From the NCBI GenBank assembly GCA_965223305.1, contig CBDCWT010000036.1, forward strand, positions 62,001 to 126,000: a stretch of DNA of 64,000 nucleotides, given 5' to 3'. Below, piece by piece: positions 1 to 9,869 of the stretch (position 1 is its first letter; the number at the start of each line of letters is the position of its first letter). Under the pieces are notes generated by a model that was given only the letters and a program-made list of their open reading frames with translations, ran no database searches and had not been told where the DNA came from. A program made the position numbers and the translations under genes. Source of the DNA: CBDCWT01 sp965223305. GTDB taxonomy: Bacteria; Planctomycetota; Planctomycetia; Pirellulales; Pirellulaceae.

Positions 1-3
1 GCT

Positions 4-36
4 GCTGCCGTACTAGGCGGGTAGTACGCCGGCAGC
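4..36. terminator. Imperfect hairpin at the window edge
   Basis: A seven-base arm (GCTGCCG) and a second five-base arm (TACTA) pair with TAGTA and CGGCAGC, with a three-base bulge. It may be the terminator of a gene lying to the left of the window. There is no clear T-run, so the role is uncertain. Confidence 0.3.
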
Positions 37-114
37 GGGTAACATCGTACAATGGTGCCTGAGCCCGATCGGGCGTTTGGTCTGAACTTATCGACATTTG
101 GAGCGAAAATCGCG

Positions 115-1062
115 ATGGGCAGCTCCCCTCCGAAGCGTCTCATCTTGGCTCCGCTGCTGGCGGTGCTTGCCGGATGCCTGTCGGGAGGCGGGGCGGACGG
201 ACCTAGCGGCCGGCTGGAACAGACGTGGGGCGACCGGGGGCTAGGGGAAGGCCGACTGCAGAAGCCGCGGGCGATGGCGATCGACGAGAACGACTTGTTG
301 TACGTGGTCGACATGACGGCCCGCATCCAGGTTTTCACGGCGTCCGGCGAGTACCTGCGCGGCTGGCGGACTCCGGAATCGCTTAACGGTAAACCGTGTG
401 GGTTGAGCTTCGATCGGGACGGAAATCTGCTGGTCGCTGACACCCATTACTTCCGCATGCTGGTCTACACGCCGCAAGGATCGCTGCTGAGAGAACGCAC
501 GATCGGTGGCCAAGCGGGACACCGGCCGGGTGAGTTCTCGTTTGTGACGGACTGTGTCCAGGATTCGCAGGGTAACTACTATATCTGCGAGTATGGTGAC
601 TTTGATCGCGTTCAGAAGTTCTCGAAGGATGGCCAGTTCCTCCTCCAGTGGGGTCGCCACGGCAGCCAGCCGGGCCAATTCATCCAGCCCCGGAGTCTGG
701 CCATCGACGAGCAGGACCACATTTGGGTTGCGGATGCCTGCAATCACCGTATCCAAGTTTTCGATGCTACGGCGAAAGAAGTCGAACTGGTCCGCATTTG
801 GGGCGAACAGGGTAGGGAACCGGGCCAGCTGCGGTATCCTTACGGGTTGGCGCTTGATCGCAAGGGCCATGTCTTGGTCTGCGAGTTCGGGAACAGCCGG
901 GTCCAGAAGTTCACGATTGATGGCGACTACGTGAGTTATTGGGGACAGCCTGGGCACGAGGAAGGTGAGCTGTACGAGCCGTGGGAAGTGGCATTTGATT
1001 CTCGTGGCAAGTTGCATGTGCTCGATACGAACAACCACCGTGTACAGACGGTACGGTTGTAG
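115..1062 (+). CDS. NHL-repeat lipoprotein
   Basis: This is a predicted outer-surface or periplasmic beta-propeller lipoprotein of 315 residues. The start was chosen because MGSSPPKRLILAPLLAVLAG is followed by Cys, giving a good signal peptide and lipobox (LAGC); an upstream in-frame start would bury that signal. The rest is a series of about six NHL-type repeats, each with a pattern like 'G.F..P..LAID....IWVAD..NHRIQVF', seen for example near residues 60-100 and 200-240. NHL propellers bind protein or carbohydrate ligands; no catalytic residues are visible. The gene ends 91 bases before the MoxR/VWA operon on the same strand, so it could be co-transcribed, although it is not a usual member of that operon. 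Confidence 0.85.
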   Translation: MGSSPPKRLILAPLLAVLAGCLSGGGADGPSGRLEQTWGDRGLGEGRLQKPRAMAIDENDLLYVVDMTARIQVFTASGEYLRGWRTPESLNGKPCGLSFDRDGNLLVADTHYFRMLVYTPQGSLLRERTIGGQAGHRPGEFSFVTDCVQDSQGNYYICEYGDFDRVQKFSKDGQFLLQWGRHGSQPGQFIQPRSLAIDEQDHIWVADACNHRIQVFDATAKEVELVRIWGEQGREPGQLRYPYGLALDRKGHVLVCEFGNSRVQKFTIDGDYVSYWGQPGHEEGELYEPWEVAFDSRGKLHVLDTNNHRVQTVRL

Positions 1063-1153
1063 CGTCCTAGGGCGGAAGGGACGTTTCCGTCAGATAGGTG
1101 GGGGCCGATCGCAACGGGGGAGCTGATCACGCACTCTTGGAGGGCCAATCGGG

Positions 1154-4100
1154 ATGTTCGGCTTTGAACTTGGATTCGACAAACCGCTCTATCTACTGCT
1201 GTTGGCACTGCTGCCTGCGCTGTGGCTGTTGAGCTTCCAAAGTCTTTCTGGTCTGGGGAGGGTTCGCCGCTTGGTCGCCCTGGGCCTGCGCACAGTTGTC
1301 TTGGTGGCGATTATTCTCGCGCTGGCGGAAGTCCAGACTTTGCGAACCAGTGACAAAATCACTGTCATTTACCTGCTGGATCAGTCCGAGAGTATCCCGC
1401 TCGAAAAGCGTCAGGCGATGTTGGACTATGTCATCGACGACGTTGAACAACATCGCGACAGAACGCGCGAGGATCGGGCGGGAGTCATTGTGTTTGGGCG
1501 CAACGCGACGATCGAGATACCACCCTTTGACGACGACATCGTGGTGCTTGGCGGAATCGAGAGCTACATCAGCCTCAGCACCGACGCCACGAATCTGGAG
1601 GGTGCCCTAAAGCTTGCCCAAGCTTCCTTCAGCGAAGACTCGGCCAAACGCATCGTTATCGTCACAGACGGAAACGAAAACATGGGCGATGCGCGGTCCA
1701 TCGCTGCGTCGATGGCTGATGACGGCATCGGCATTGATGTCGTTCCTGTCAAGCTGACTGCCAGAGCGGAGGTGGCTGTGGAGCGGATCAAGCTGCCACC
1801 CGACATCCGCAAGGGGCAGCCGCTCGAAGCCCACATCGTGATGCACAACTACGCTGACGAGCCGGTTAGTGGTCGAATCAAGATCACTCGCCGGATGGGC
1901 GCAAACGAGCAACTGCTGGGCGAACAGGAGGTCACTCTGGACCCAGGAAAGAAGGTCCTCACGTTCAATGAACAGATCGACCAGCCGGCGGTCTACACCT
2001 ATCAAGCTGATTTCGTGCCCGACGACCCTCGTGATGACTTGATGACCCAAAACAACCGCGCCACGTCTTTTACTGCCGTGCGTGGCAAGGGGAGTGTGTT
2101 GTTGATCGAAGACTGGGAGCGAGCTGGCGAGTTCGACGATCTGGTCGAGACGCTGCGCGACAACAACATTGAGGTGACCGTCCAGACCAGCGACCGGCTG
2201 TTCACAAGTCTTGCGGAGCTACAGGGATATGATTCGGTCGTACTGGCCAATGTGGCACGGAGCAGCGGGAGCGATGCAGAATCGGTTTCGAGTTTCAGCG
2301 ACGATCAAATCGAGATGCTCGTCCGCAACACCGAACAGATGGGATGTGGGTTGGTCATGCTGGGCGGGCCAGACAGTTTCGGCGCCGGTGGTTGGTCCAA
2401 CACGGAGATCGAGAAGGCGATGCCCGTCGATTTTCAAATCAAGAATGCCAAGATTCGGGCCGTTGGCGCGGTGGTGATGTTGATGCACGCCTCAGAATTG
2501 GCGGATGGCAACCACTGGCAGAAGAAAGTCGCAGAGAAGTCGATCATGGCCTTAGGCCCGATGGATTACTGCGGTTTGATTCACTGGGACTTCGGTGGCG
2601 ACCGCTGGCTTTGGAACGACCCCAATGGACTGATCCAGGTCGGGAGTCGTCGCAGAATGATGATGGCTCGTTTGGGGCGCATGCAGCCCGGTGACATGCC
2701 GGAGTTTGACCCCGCCATGAAAAAGGCGCTGGTTCAGTTCAAGAAGGTCAATGCCTCGGTCAAGTTGCTGCTTTGTATCTCTGACGGTGATCCGTCACCC
2801 CCTTCATTCATGACAATGGCTGCCTACAAGCAGGCTGGCATTCAGGTTTCCACGGTGGCGATCGGCGCCCATGGGAGCGTCGGTCATCAGACCCTGCAGC
2901 GCGTCGCCGACGCCACAGGAGGCCGCTACTACGTCGTCAAAGATCCACGGGCGCTGCCGAAAATCTATGTCAGCGAAGTGCGCCGCGTCGCCCGGCCGCT
3001 GATCTTCGAGCCACCCAGGCCCGTGGCACCGGTCATTACTTTTCCTCACGAGATCGTGCAGGGCATCGACGGCTCGCTGCCACCGATTACCGGTTTTGTG
3101 CTGACCAGTTTGAAGGATAACCCGCTTGTCGAGGTCGCCGTGCGTTCCCCGCTGCCATCGGATGAGAAGAACTCGACGATCCTGGCTGCTTGGAGTTACG
3201 GTCTGGGCCGTACGGCAGTGTTGACAACGGATGTTGGACAACGTTGGGCGTCGAGTTGGACCGAGTGGGAGAACTATGACAAGCTGTTCACGCAGCTCGT
3301 TCGCTGGTCGATGCGGCCCGTCAACGACACTGGTAAGTTCCTAGTTAACTCGGATGTCAAGGACGGCAAGGTGCGAGTTGTGGTCACGGCGTTGGACAAG
3401 GACGATGAGTTTCTCAACTTGCTTAACATGGAGGGGGCGTTCATCGACCCCTCACTTGATTCCTCGGATCTTGCAGTGCGGCAAGTGGCGCCTGGCAGAT
3501 ACATGGCGGAGTTCACTGCACCGAAGGAGGGCAACTATTTCATGACGATCAGTCCCGGGGCCGGTCATGGGGCGCTGATGACTGGTGTCAACGTGCCCTA
3601 CTCTTCCGAGTTCCGGGAACGGGAGACGAACATGGCCCTGTTGGCAGGTCTTTCCCGGCTGCGGCCTACGGGAGGTGAGCAGGGCGAGTTGATCGAGGAA
3701 GGCCGCGATATCGACACATTCCGCGAGGGGTTGGCCCCGGCGATCAGCAGCCAGGATATTTGGCCTCTCTGTGTGTTATTGACCGCCTGTCTCTTCTTTG
3801 CTGACGTCTTCGTACGGCGCGTCACCGTGGGAGCCGATTGGGTGTTACCGGCAGTTGCCTGGTTGAAGAGCAAGTTCATGGGGGCCGCTGATTCGCCGGA
3901 AGTACAAGAGCGGATGCAACGTCTGCGCAGCAAGAAAGCAGCGATTGCAGAAGAAATCGACGACCGCCGCGCGGCGACAAGGTTCGAGCCCAGCGTCGAC
4001 GAGACCACCGAAGCCGCCCCTCCCGATCTCGACGAGGTGATTGCCGACGCGAGCGCCGGCCCCCGAGACGCGGCTAGTCAACCCTCACGGGACTCGACGA

Positions 4101-4186
4101 TGGCTCCCGAAGGTCCCGACGAGGAATCCTATACCGCCCGCCTGCTTAAGGCGAAGAAGAAGGCCTGGGACGAGGGCGAGCAGTGA
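1154..4186 (+). CDS. VWA / glutamine amidotransferase-like membrane protein
   Basis: This is a 1010-residue inner-membrane protein. Two hydrophobic segments lie near residues 10-30 and 40-58, followed by a von Willebrand A domain with a DQSES MIDAS motif (about residues 75-80). Next comes a DJ-1/glutamine amidotransferase-like fold ('GLVMLGGPDSFGAGGW', about 400-415) and a second VWA-like stretch ('LLLCISDGDPSPPSF'). A further membrane segment lies near residue 865, then a charged tail. Proteins of this layout are common in planctomycetes beside MoxR and DUF58 genes and probably hold or present metal-dependent protein contacts; the substrate is unknown. The start is supported by TTGGAGGG about 12 bases upstream. 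It is the first gene of the MoxR operon; the gap to moxR is 118 bases. Confidence 0.9.
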   Translation: MFGFELGFDKPLYLLLLALLPALWLLSFQSLSGLGRVRRLVALGLRTVVLVAIILALAEVQTLRTSDKITVIYLLDQSESIPLEKRQAMLDYVIDDVEQHRDRTREDRAGVIVFGRNATIEIPPFDDDIVVLGGIESYISLSTDATNLEGALKLAQASFSEDSAKRIVIVTDGNENMGDARSIAASMADDGIGIDVVPVKLTARAEVAVERIKLPPDIRKGQPLEAHIVMHNYADEPVSGRIKITRRMGANEQLLGEQEVTLDPGKKVLTFNEQIDQPAVYTYQADFVPDDPRDDLMTQNNRATSFTAVRGKGSVLLIEDWERAGEFDDLVETLRDNNIEVTVQTSDRLFTSLAELQGYDSVVLANVARSSGSDAESVSSFSDDQIEMLVRNTEQMGCGLVMLGGPDSFGAGGWSNTEIEKAMPVDFQIKNAKIRAVGAVVMLMHASELADGNHWQKKVAEKSIMALGPMDYCGLIHWDFGGDRWLWNDPNGLIQVGSRRRMMMARLGRMQPGDMPEFDPAMKKALVQFKKVNASVKLLLCISDGDPSPPSFMTMAAYKQAGIQVSTVAIGAHGSVGHQTLQRVADATGGRYYVVKDPRALPKIYVSEVRRVARPLIFEPPRPVAPVITFPHEIVQGIDGSLPPITGFVLTSLKDNPLVEVAVRSPLPSDEKNSTILAAWSYGLGRTAVLTTDVGQRWASSWTEWENYDKLFTQLVRWSMRPVNDTGKFLVNSDVKDGKVRVVVTALDKDDEFLNLLNMEGAFIDPSLDSSDLAVRQVAPGRYMAEFTAPKEGNYFMTISPGAGHGALMTGVNVPYSSEFRERETNMALLAGLSRLRPTGGEQGELIEEGRDIDTFREGLAPAISSQDIWPLCVLLTACLFFADVFVRRVTVGADWVLPAVAWLKSKFMGAADSPEVQERMQRLRSKKAAIAEEIDDRRAATRFEPSVDETTEAAPPDLDEVIADASAGPRDAASQPSRDSTMAPEGPDEESYTARLLKAKKKAWDEGEQ

Positions 4187-4304
4187 TCGCCGCGCGGCCT
4201 TGTCCACAGCGCCTAGAGAGGATCGAAGTGGGTGCTGGCGACCTGTGAGGAGTTTCAGTGGGTAGCGTTTTCGAGTGGGGCACAACCAATCAAGAGGAGC
4301 TTCG

Positions 4305-5333
4305 ATGAGCACCGAGGGATCAATGGAAACCCAAGCAGCCGAATTTCGAGAGCGTTATCAGGCTGTTCGGGAACAAATCAGTCGGGTCATTGTTGGGCAC
4401 GACGAGATCATCCATGGCGTGCTGACTTGTTTGTTTGTCGGCGGCCATGCGCTGCTGGAGGGTGTTCCGGGGCTCGGCAAGACGCTCTTGATTCGCACGC
4501 TGGCACAAACGCTGGATCTCGACTTCAACCGCATCCAGTTCACGCCCGATCTCATGCCGGCTGATATTCTTGGAACGAACATGGTGATGGAGACGCCGGA
4601 CGGTCGCAAGGCGTTTGAGTTTCAGCCGGGTCCAATCTTCACTCAGATCTGCCTGGCCGATGAGATCAACCGCGCGACCCCCAAGACTCAATCCGCGCTG
4701 CTGGAGACGATGCAGGAGGGCACCGTCACCATTGGCGGGGAGCGTCACGTGTTGCAGAAACCGTTCTTCGTGATGGCCACTCAGAATCCCATCGAGCAGG
4801 AGGGGACGTATCCGCTGCCCGAGGCCCAGCTAGACCGTTTCTTTTTCAAGCTTGTGGTGGGCTACTCGGGCCGCGAGGAATTGGCCACCATTCTGGATCG
4901 GACGACGGCTGGTGAGTTGATCGAACCAGAGCGAGTGATGGATGGTGCGGAAATTGTGAAATGGCAGAGTCTCATTCGGAACGTCATCTTAGCCAAGCAC
5001 GTGCAGGACTATGCCGTGCGGCTGACCCTAGCCACTCATCCGGAGGGACCATTTGCGTTACCCATCACCAACCAGTACCTGCGTTGGGGGAGCAGTCCCC
5101 GCGGCGCACAGACACTGGCTCTGGCTGCCAAAGTGCGGGCGTTGCTCGAAGGTCGTTTTAACGTCAGTTTTGAGGATCTCCGGCGTGTGTTCTTGCCCGC
5201 GATGCGACACCGCGTGATTCTCAATTTCGAGGCCCAAGCGGAGGGTATCGAAACAGACGCGGTGTTGCTCGAGATTTTGGAGCAACTGCCCGAGAAGGCG
5301 GACCAGACACCGGTCGCGACCGTAGCCGACTAA
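4305..5333 (+). CDS. MoxR-family AAA+ ATPase
   Basis: A 342-residue MoxR-type AAA+ chaperone ATPase. Walker A is GVPGLGKT (about residue 56), Walker B is LADEINRATP, and sensor 1 lies in 'FFVMATQNPIEQEGTYPLPEAQLDRF'. The C-terminal lid domain ends with 'LPEKADQTPV'. MoxR ATPases work with VWA proteins to mature or assemble other proteins, often in the envelope. The start at MSTEGSMETQ was preferred over an in-frame ATG ten codons earlier because AAGAGGAGC sits at the right distance upstream. The downstream DUF58 gene starts 19 bases after the stop, so the two are surely one operon. Confidence 0.95.
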   Translation: MSTEGSMETQAAEFRERYQAVREQISRVIVGHDEIIHGVLTCLFVGGHALLEGVPGLGKTLLIRTLAQTLDLDFNRIQFTPDLMPADILGTNMVMETPDGRKAFEFQPGPIFTQICLADEINRATPKTQSALLETMQEGTVTIGGERHVLQKPFFVMATQNPIEQEGTYPLPEAQLDRFFFKLVVGYSGREELATILDRTTAGELIEPERVMDGAEIVKWQSLIRNVILAKHVQDYAVRLTLATHPEGPFALPITNQYLRWGSSPRGAQTLALAAKVRALLEGRFNVSFEDLRRVFLPAMRHRVILNFEAQAEGIETDAVLLEILEQLPEKADQTPVATVAD

Positions 5334-5352
5334 GCAGGGAGCGCTCCCCCGA

Positions 5353-6249
5353 ATGTCTACTTCGCAGAGTCCGGCGCCGCTGTTGAGCCCCCAGTTGCTG
5401 AGTCAACTGGAACGGTTGGAACTTGTGAGCCGCAAGATCTTTCGTGGCCGCATGAAAGGGGAAAGGCGCAGCCGCCGCCGTGGACAGAGTGTGGAGTTCG
5501 CCGACTTCCGCAATTACGTTCCCGGCGACGATACTCGCTTCATCGACTGGAACCTCTATGCCCGCCTCGACCGGCTCTTTCTAAAGCTGTTCATGGAGGA
5601 AGAGGATCTGCATTTTTATGCGTTGGTTGACACCAGCGCATCAATGGACTTTGGTGAGCCGACCAAGTTGCACTTCGCCAAGCAGCTCGCTGCGGCGCTG
5701 GGGTTCATTGGTTTGTGCCGGGCGGACCGGGTGAAGATCGAGGCGCTGGGAGGCTCGAAAGCAAACGCCGCCCCTGTGTTGCGCGGCCGCCGTAGTTTGT
5801 GGCGGATGTTGGAGTACCTCGACGGGTTGGAACCGGGGGCCAACGTTCCGCTCGCCGAGGGGATCAAAGAGTTTTGCCTGCGAAACAGCGGACAGGGGAT
5901 TCTCGTTCTGATCACCGATCTGATGGACAAGAGCGGGTACGAATCGGCACTACGCTTTCTCTTGGCTCAAGACTTCGACATCTACGTCATTCAGGTACTT
6001 TCGCAGGAGGAGCTTGACCCCGATATCAAGGGCGATCTGAGATTGGTCGATTGCGAGGATGCCGACTTCGCTGAAATAACGGTGAGCCGCCCGTTGCTGG
6101 ACAAGTATCGCAAGACGCTGGCTGTGTTTTTAGACGGAGCGCGTGAGTTTTGCACGCGGCGAGGTATGACCTACCTCATGGCGAACACCGAGACCCCGGT
6201 AGATCAGCTGGTGGCCAACTACCTGCGGAGACGGGGGTTGGTGCGGTGA
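5353..6249 (+). CDS. DUF58 domain protein
   Basis: A 298-residue cytoplasmic DUF58 protein, the usual partner of MoxR ATPases. The family signature 'FRNYVPGDDTRFIDWNLYAR' lies near residues 55-75, followed by a VWA-like domain with DTSASMDFG (the MIDAS motif DxSxS). No membrane segment is visible. DUF58 proteins are thought to bridge MoxR and the VWA effectors. The stop codon overlaps the start of the next gene (GTGA), showing translational coupling. Confidence 0.93.
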   Translation: MSTSQSPAPLLSPQLLSQLERLELVSRKIFRGRMKGERRSRRRGQSVEFADFRNYVPGDDTRFIDWNLYARLDRLFLKLFMEEEDLHFYALVDTSASMDFGEPTKLHFAKQLAAALGFIGLCRADRVKIEALGGSKANAAPVLRGRRSLWRMLEYLDGLEPGANVPLAEGIKEFCLRNSGQGILVLITDLMDKSGYESALRFLLAQDFDIYVIQVLSQEELDPDIKGDLRLVDCEDADFAEITVSRPLLDKYRKTLAVFLDGAREFCTRRGMTYLMANTETPVDQLVANYLRRRGLVR

Positions 6250-8228
6250 ACTTCATCAACGCCTTGGGTGCCTGGTGGCAGTGGGGGATCTTGGCCGCGA
6301 TTCCTCCGGCGATCGTCTTGCTCTACTTCCTCAAACTCAAGCGGCAACCAGTTGAAGTCCCCAGCACCTACCTCTGGACGCGCACGGTCGAGGACCTCCA
6401 TGTCAACTCGATCTGGCAGCGACTTCGTCAGAGCCTGCTGCTGTTCTTGCAACTGTTGCTGATCTTGCTTGCGATTCTGGCCTGCCTCCGTCCCGGTTGG
6501 CGTGCTTCCGAGTTAGTGGATGAGCGGATCATCTTTCTGATCGACAACTCGGCGAGTATGGGAGCGACTGACATCGAGCCCACGCGGTTAGATGCGGCCA
6601 AACGACGAGTGCTCTCGTTAATCGATCAGATGAACTCCAACCAAGTCGCGATGGTGATCAGCTTTTCGGACGTTGCTCGACCGGAGCAGTCGTTCACAAA
6701 CAGCCGTAGCCTTTTGCGCCAAAAAGTAAATCGTATTCAGCTCAGCAACCGGCGAACCGATCTTTCCGAAGCTGTGCGGGCCGCGGCCGGTTTGGCGAAT
6801 CCGGGCAGGACCAGCGAAGCCTCCAACGCGAACGACATTCAGGTTGCCGACGCGTTGCCGGCAACCCTCTACATCTTCTCTGACGGTGGCTTCTCAGCCG
6901 TTCCCGATTTTGCGCTGGGGAACTTGGACCCGCACTACCTCAGGATCGGGACGCTGCAGCCTAACAATGTGGGAATCGTGACGTTCAACACGGATAGGAA
7001 TCAGGAGAAACCCGACCAAATCCAGGCCTTCGCCAGTTTGGCGAACGGCGGCTCCGCTGATGCAGAAGTGGATGTTTCGCTCTATCTGGGTGACGAGCTC
7101 AACGATGCCCGTCGTGTTCGCATTCCTGCCGGCGAGACGTACGATTTGAGCTTTGAGTTGAGGGCGATCGAAGAAGGTGTCTTGAAACTTGAGATTCAGG
7201 ATGAGGACCAGTTGCTGGTTGACAATACAGCCTATTCGGTGCTTAACCTTCCACGCCGCGCCGAGGTGTTGGTTGTGACGCCAGGCAACACAGCTCTGGA
7301 AGTTGCGCTAACCACCGAACAGGCTAGACGCGCTGCGAACGTGGATTTTGCCACCCCCGATGTGCTGGAGACCGACGAACACAAGAACCGGGTATTGGCG
7401 GGAAGCTACGATCTGGTGATCTACGACCAGTGTGTGCCGGTGACTATGCCGGAGGCCAATACATTCTTTATCGGCAATTTGCCACCCCTGGATACTTGGT
7501 CAGCTGGCGAAGTTCAGCGGGCTCCGTTTATTGTGGATACCGATCCGGCGCACCCGCTGACATATTTTGTCCAGATGGGGGACGTCAAGTTGAACATCGA
7601 GGGATTTTCAGTGAAGGGGCCCGAGGGATCGACGGTGCTGTTTGATGCCAACATTGGACCATTGCTCGTGCTGGGCCACCGAGATGGCTACGAAGATGCC
7701 GTGTTGGGGCTCGAGATTCTCGGTCCGGACGACTCCGGCAATGTGATTCCCAAAACCGAGTGGCCGCGCCGGCGGAGCTTTCCGGTGTTCTTGATGAACG
7801 TGCTGCGGTATTTGGGGGGGGCCCGCCGAGCGATGTCGACCGTCGGAGTGCAGGTGGGTGTCCCGATTTCGCTGCGCTCAAGTCATCCGGTGGAGCGACT
7901 GACGGTGGAGAGCCCCGGTGGCGCGCGGCATGAGATCATGCGTGAGGGTCAGAACAAATTCACCTTCAGCCGTACGGATCAGATCGGCGTCTACAACGTT
8001 CGAGAGGAAAACGCGCGCGATACTTCTCAACAGTTTGCGGTTAACCTCTTCGATCCTCGCGAGAGCGACCTGCAGCCCAGGGAGTCGATCGACCTGGGCT
8101 ACGAGACGGTGCAAGGCCGTGCCGGTCTGGAGCCGGCGCGCATGGAGCTGTGGAAATGGCTGTTGTTGTTGGGGTTAGGCGTACTACTGTTTGAATGGTA
8201 CGTCTACAACCGTAGGGTGTATCTGTAA
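6246..8228 (+). CDS. BatA-like VWA membrane protein
   Basis: A 660-residue inner-membrane protein with the N-terminal BatA/aerotolerance region: membrane segments near residues 10-27 and 58-80, with 'LYFLKLKRQPVEVPSTYLW' between them. A VWA domain follows with DNSASMG. A long periplasmic part and a C-terminal membrane segment ('WLLLLGLGVLLFEWYVYN') complete it. The start is a GTG overlapping the stop of the DUF58 gene by four bases; longer in-frame starts would run far into that gene. It is the last gene of the MoxR operon and converges on the MATE gene 25 bases away. The cellular target is not evident from sequence. Confidence 0.92.
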   Translation: MNFINALGAWWQWGILAAIPPAIVLLYFLKLKRQPVEVPSTYLWTRTVEDLHVNSIWQRLRQSLLLFLQLLLILLAILACLRPGWRASELVDERIIFLIDNSASMGATDIEPTRLDAAKRRVLSLIDQMNSNQVAMVISFSDVARPEQSFTNSRSLLRQKVNRIQLSNRRTDLSEAVRAAAGLANPGRTSEASNANDIQVADALPATLYIFSDGGFSAVPDFALGNLDPHYLRIGTLQPNNVGIVTFNTDRNQEKPDQIQAFASLANGGSADAEVDVSLYLGDELNDARRVRIPAGETYDLSFELRAIEEGVLKLEIQDEDQLLVDNTAYSVLNLPRRAEVLVVTPGNTALEVALTTEQARRAANVDFATPDVLETDEHKNRVLAGSYDLVIYDQCVPVTMPEANTFFIGNLPPLDTWSAGEVQRAPFIVDTDPAHPLTYFVQMGDVKLNIEGFSVKGPEGSTVLFDANIGPLLVLGHRDGYEDAVLGLEILGPDDSGNVIPKTEWPRRRSFPVFLMNVLRYLGGARRAMSTVGVQVGVPISLRSSHPVERLTVESPGGARHEIMREGQNKFTFSRTDQIGVYNVREENARDTSQQFAVNLFDPRESDLQPRESIDLGYETVQGRAGLEPARMELWKWLLLLGLGVLLFEWYVYNRRVYL

Positions 8229-8253
8229 CCCAATACGTGTGCGAATCAGCGGG

Positions 8254-9657
8254 TTAAACCTTGACCCATTTCCAGCCACCTTGCCAGAAGCGGATCACCA
8301 CGAGCAGGGCGCGTACGAACACATCTGCAACCATGGCCCACCAGGCACCGTAGATGCCCCAGTTGAGGCCGTCGATCTGGAGATCGGTTCCTAGGATTCT
8401 GCAGGTAGGCCAGGCGAGCAGACAGGCTCCCGGGATGCGGACCCCGATCAATCCGACGAACGTGATGCATAGCGGCCAACGTGTATCTCCAGCGCCTCGC
8501 AGAGCCCCTGTCATGATCTGCAGGATTCCCAATGGCAGCGTCGAAGCGGCCACGATCTTCAGCAGATCGGCGGTCATCTGGCCCACTTCGTCTGCCGGGT
8601 CGCCGGTGAAAAACGACGTTAGCAGGCTGCCGCCGAAGTAGAACACCAGCGCGGCACCGGCCATGACGCTACAGCCTACCAGGCAAGTCGTCACCGCACC
8701 GACAGCGGCCCGACGATGCTGACCTGCCCCCAGCAGCTGGCCGACCATCGTCGTGGCGGCGACGGAGAATGCAGCACCCGGCAAGTAGGCCATGGCTTCG
8801 ATCTGAATGCCGAGCCCATGGGCGGCAGCTTCGAGCGTTCCCAGACTGTTGATAATGGCCACGTAGATCAGGTGGCAGATCAATACAGCCAGTACGTCAG
8901 CGCCGCCGGGTAGGCCGATCCGCAGCAGTTGCCGGCAGATACCCGGGTCAAGCTGCCAGCTGCGACGCTGCAGCCGCAAGCCAGCGCGACCTCTGAGCAA
9001 GAGTGCCAGCAGAATGGATCCCCCCATGATGTGCCCACAAGCGGTGCCAATCGCCAGACCCTGCCAGCCGAGTTGCGGGACCGGCCCCGGGCCGATGATC
9101 AACAATGTGCTGACAGCAATATTCACCAGGTTGACGATCGACTTGGCGATGAAGCCGCTGACGGTATCTCCTGCTCCGCGCAAACAGGCGGGCACAACCT
9201 GCTCGACCATGATGAATGGGATCGCGCACACTACGATTGCCAGGTACTGCGAGGTGAGCAAAGCTGCTTTGTCCTGCAGTTGCATGAGCTGGATAAAGGT
9301 ATTCCCGCACAGAGCGGCGCCGATCGTCACCACGGCCGCGAAGGCGATGCCTAGCAAGAACGCCTGGTTGGCAACCAGCGACGCCCGCCTCCGGTCACCG
9401 GCACCGACATAGCGCGAGACAATCGCCGTGGCGCCGATAGCGACCGCCGCGAATAGGCTGGGCAACAACCAGAGAACGTAGGCCATCAGCCCCATGGCGG
9501 CCTTGTGTTCTGTCGTTTGAAGGTAGTTCCCCGCTAACCACCAGTCGGTGTATCCGACTAGCATGGTCAAGCTCTCTTCAGCCAACACCGGCAGCGCGAG
9601 ATGCAGCATCGGTCGCAGGGTACCGCGACCGGAGACCACGCTTTGTCTCGAAACCAA
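8254..9657 (-). CDS. MATE-family multidrug/sodium exporter
   Basis: This protein of up to 467 residues has about twelve hydrophobic segments and the MATE pattern: 'PMLHLALPVLAEESLTMLVGYTDWWLAG' at the N-terminus, 'PLGILQIMTGALRGAGDTRWPL' in the C-terminal half, and the repeated 'CLRGAGDT' loop in both halves. MATE proteins exchange Na+ or H+ for cationic compounds across the inner membrane. The start is uncertain: the longest start is TTG, while GTG at codon 7 and ATG at codon 17 are alternatives, and none has a strong ribosome site. It stands alone, convergent with the BatA-like gene. Confidence 0.9.
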   Translation of the reverse strand: MVSRQSVVSGRGTLRPMLHLALPVLAEESLTMLVGYTDWWLAGNYLQTTEHKAAMGLMAYVLWLLPSLFAAVAIGATAIVSRYVGAGDRRRASLVANQAFLLGIAFAAVVTIGAALCGNTFIQLMQLQDKAALLTSQYLAIVVCAIPFIMVEQVVPACLRGAGDTVSGFIAKSIVNLVNIAVSTLLIIGPGPVPQLGWQGLAIGTACGHIMGGSILLALLLRGRAGLRLQRRSWQLDPGICRQLLRIGLPGGADVLAVLICHLIYVAIINSLGTLEAAAHGLGIQIEAMAYLPGAAFSVAATTMVGQLLGAGQHRRAAVGAVTTCLVGCSVMAGAALVFYFGGSLLTSFFTGDPADEVGQMTADLLKIVAASTLPLGILQIMTGALRGAGDTRWPLCITFVGLIGVRIPGACLLAWPTCRILGTDLQIDGLNWGIYGAWWAMVADVFVRALLVVIRFWQGGWKWVKV

Positions 9658-9660
9658 GAG

Positions 9661-9725
9661 AGGGCTAGGGGGGCTAGGGGTTTAGGAGGTTAGGCAGTTA
9701 GCCAGTTAGGAGTTTAGGGGGTAGG
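9661..9725. repeat. Degenerate 8-bp tandem repeat ending in TAG
   Basis: Eight units, seven of them 8 bases and one 9, each ending in CTAG, TTAG or GTAG with G-rich beginnings. It occupies the gap between the 5' end of the MATE gene and the Nudix gene, and probably covers or flanks the MATE promoter. Confidence 0.75.
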
Positions 9726-9869
9726 TGATGAGACAAAGCCTAACTTGCTGGGCGACTCGCGGGGAGGGTCCAAGGCAATTGCCCCTAGAAGAGCTGTCGG
9801 GAAGCGGGTACATTCCCCGCTGGTGAGTTGCTTGATGACGCCGTGGATCAGCAAGAGGAAATCCTGGAG

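Noticed and set aside
9661..9725. Telomere or chromosome end
   Set aside because: Normal genes continue on both sides and there is no terminal hairpin or telomere-resolvase gene.
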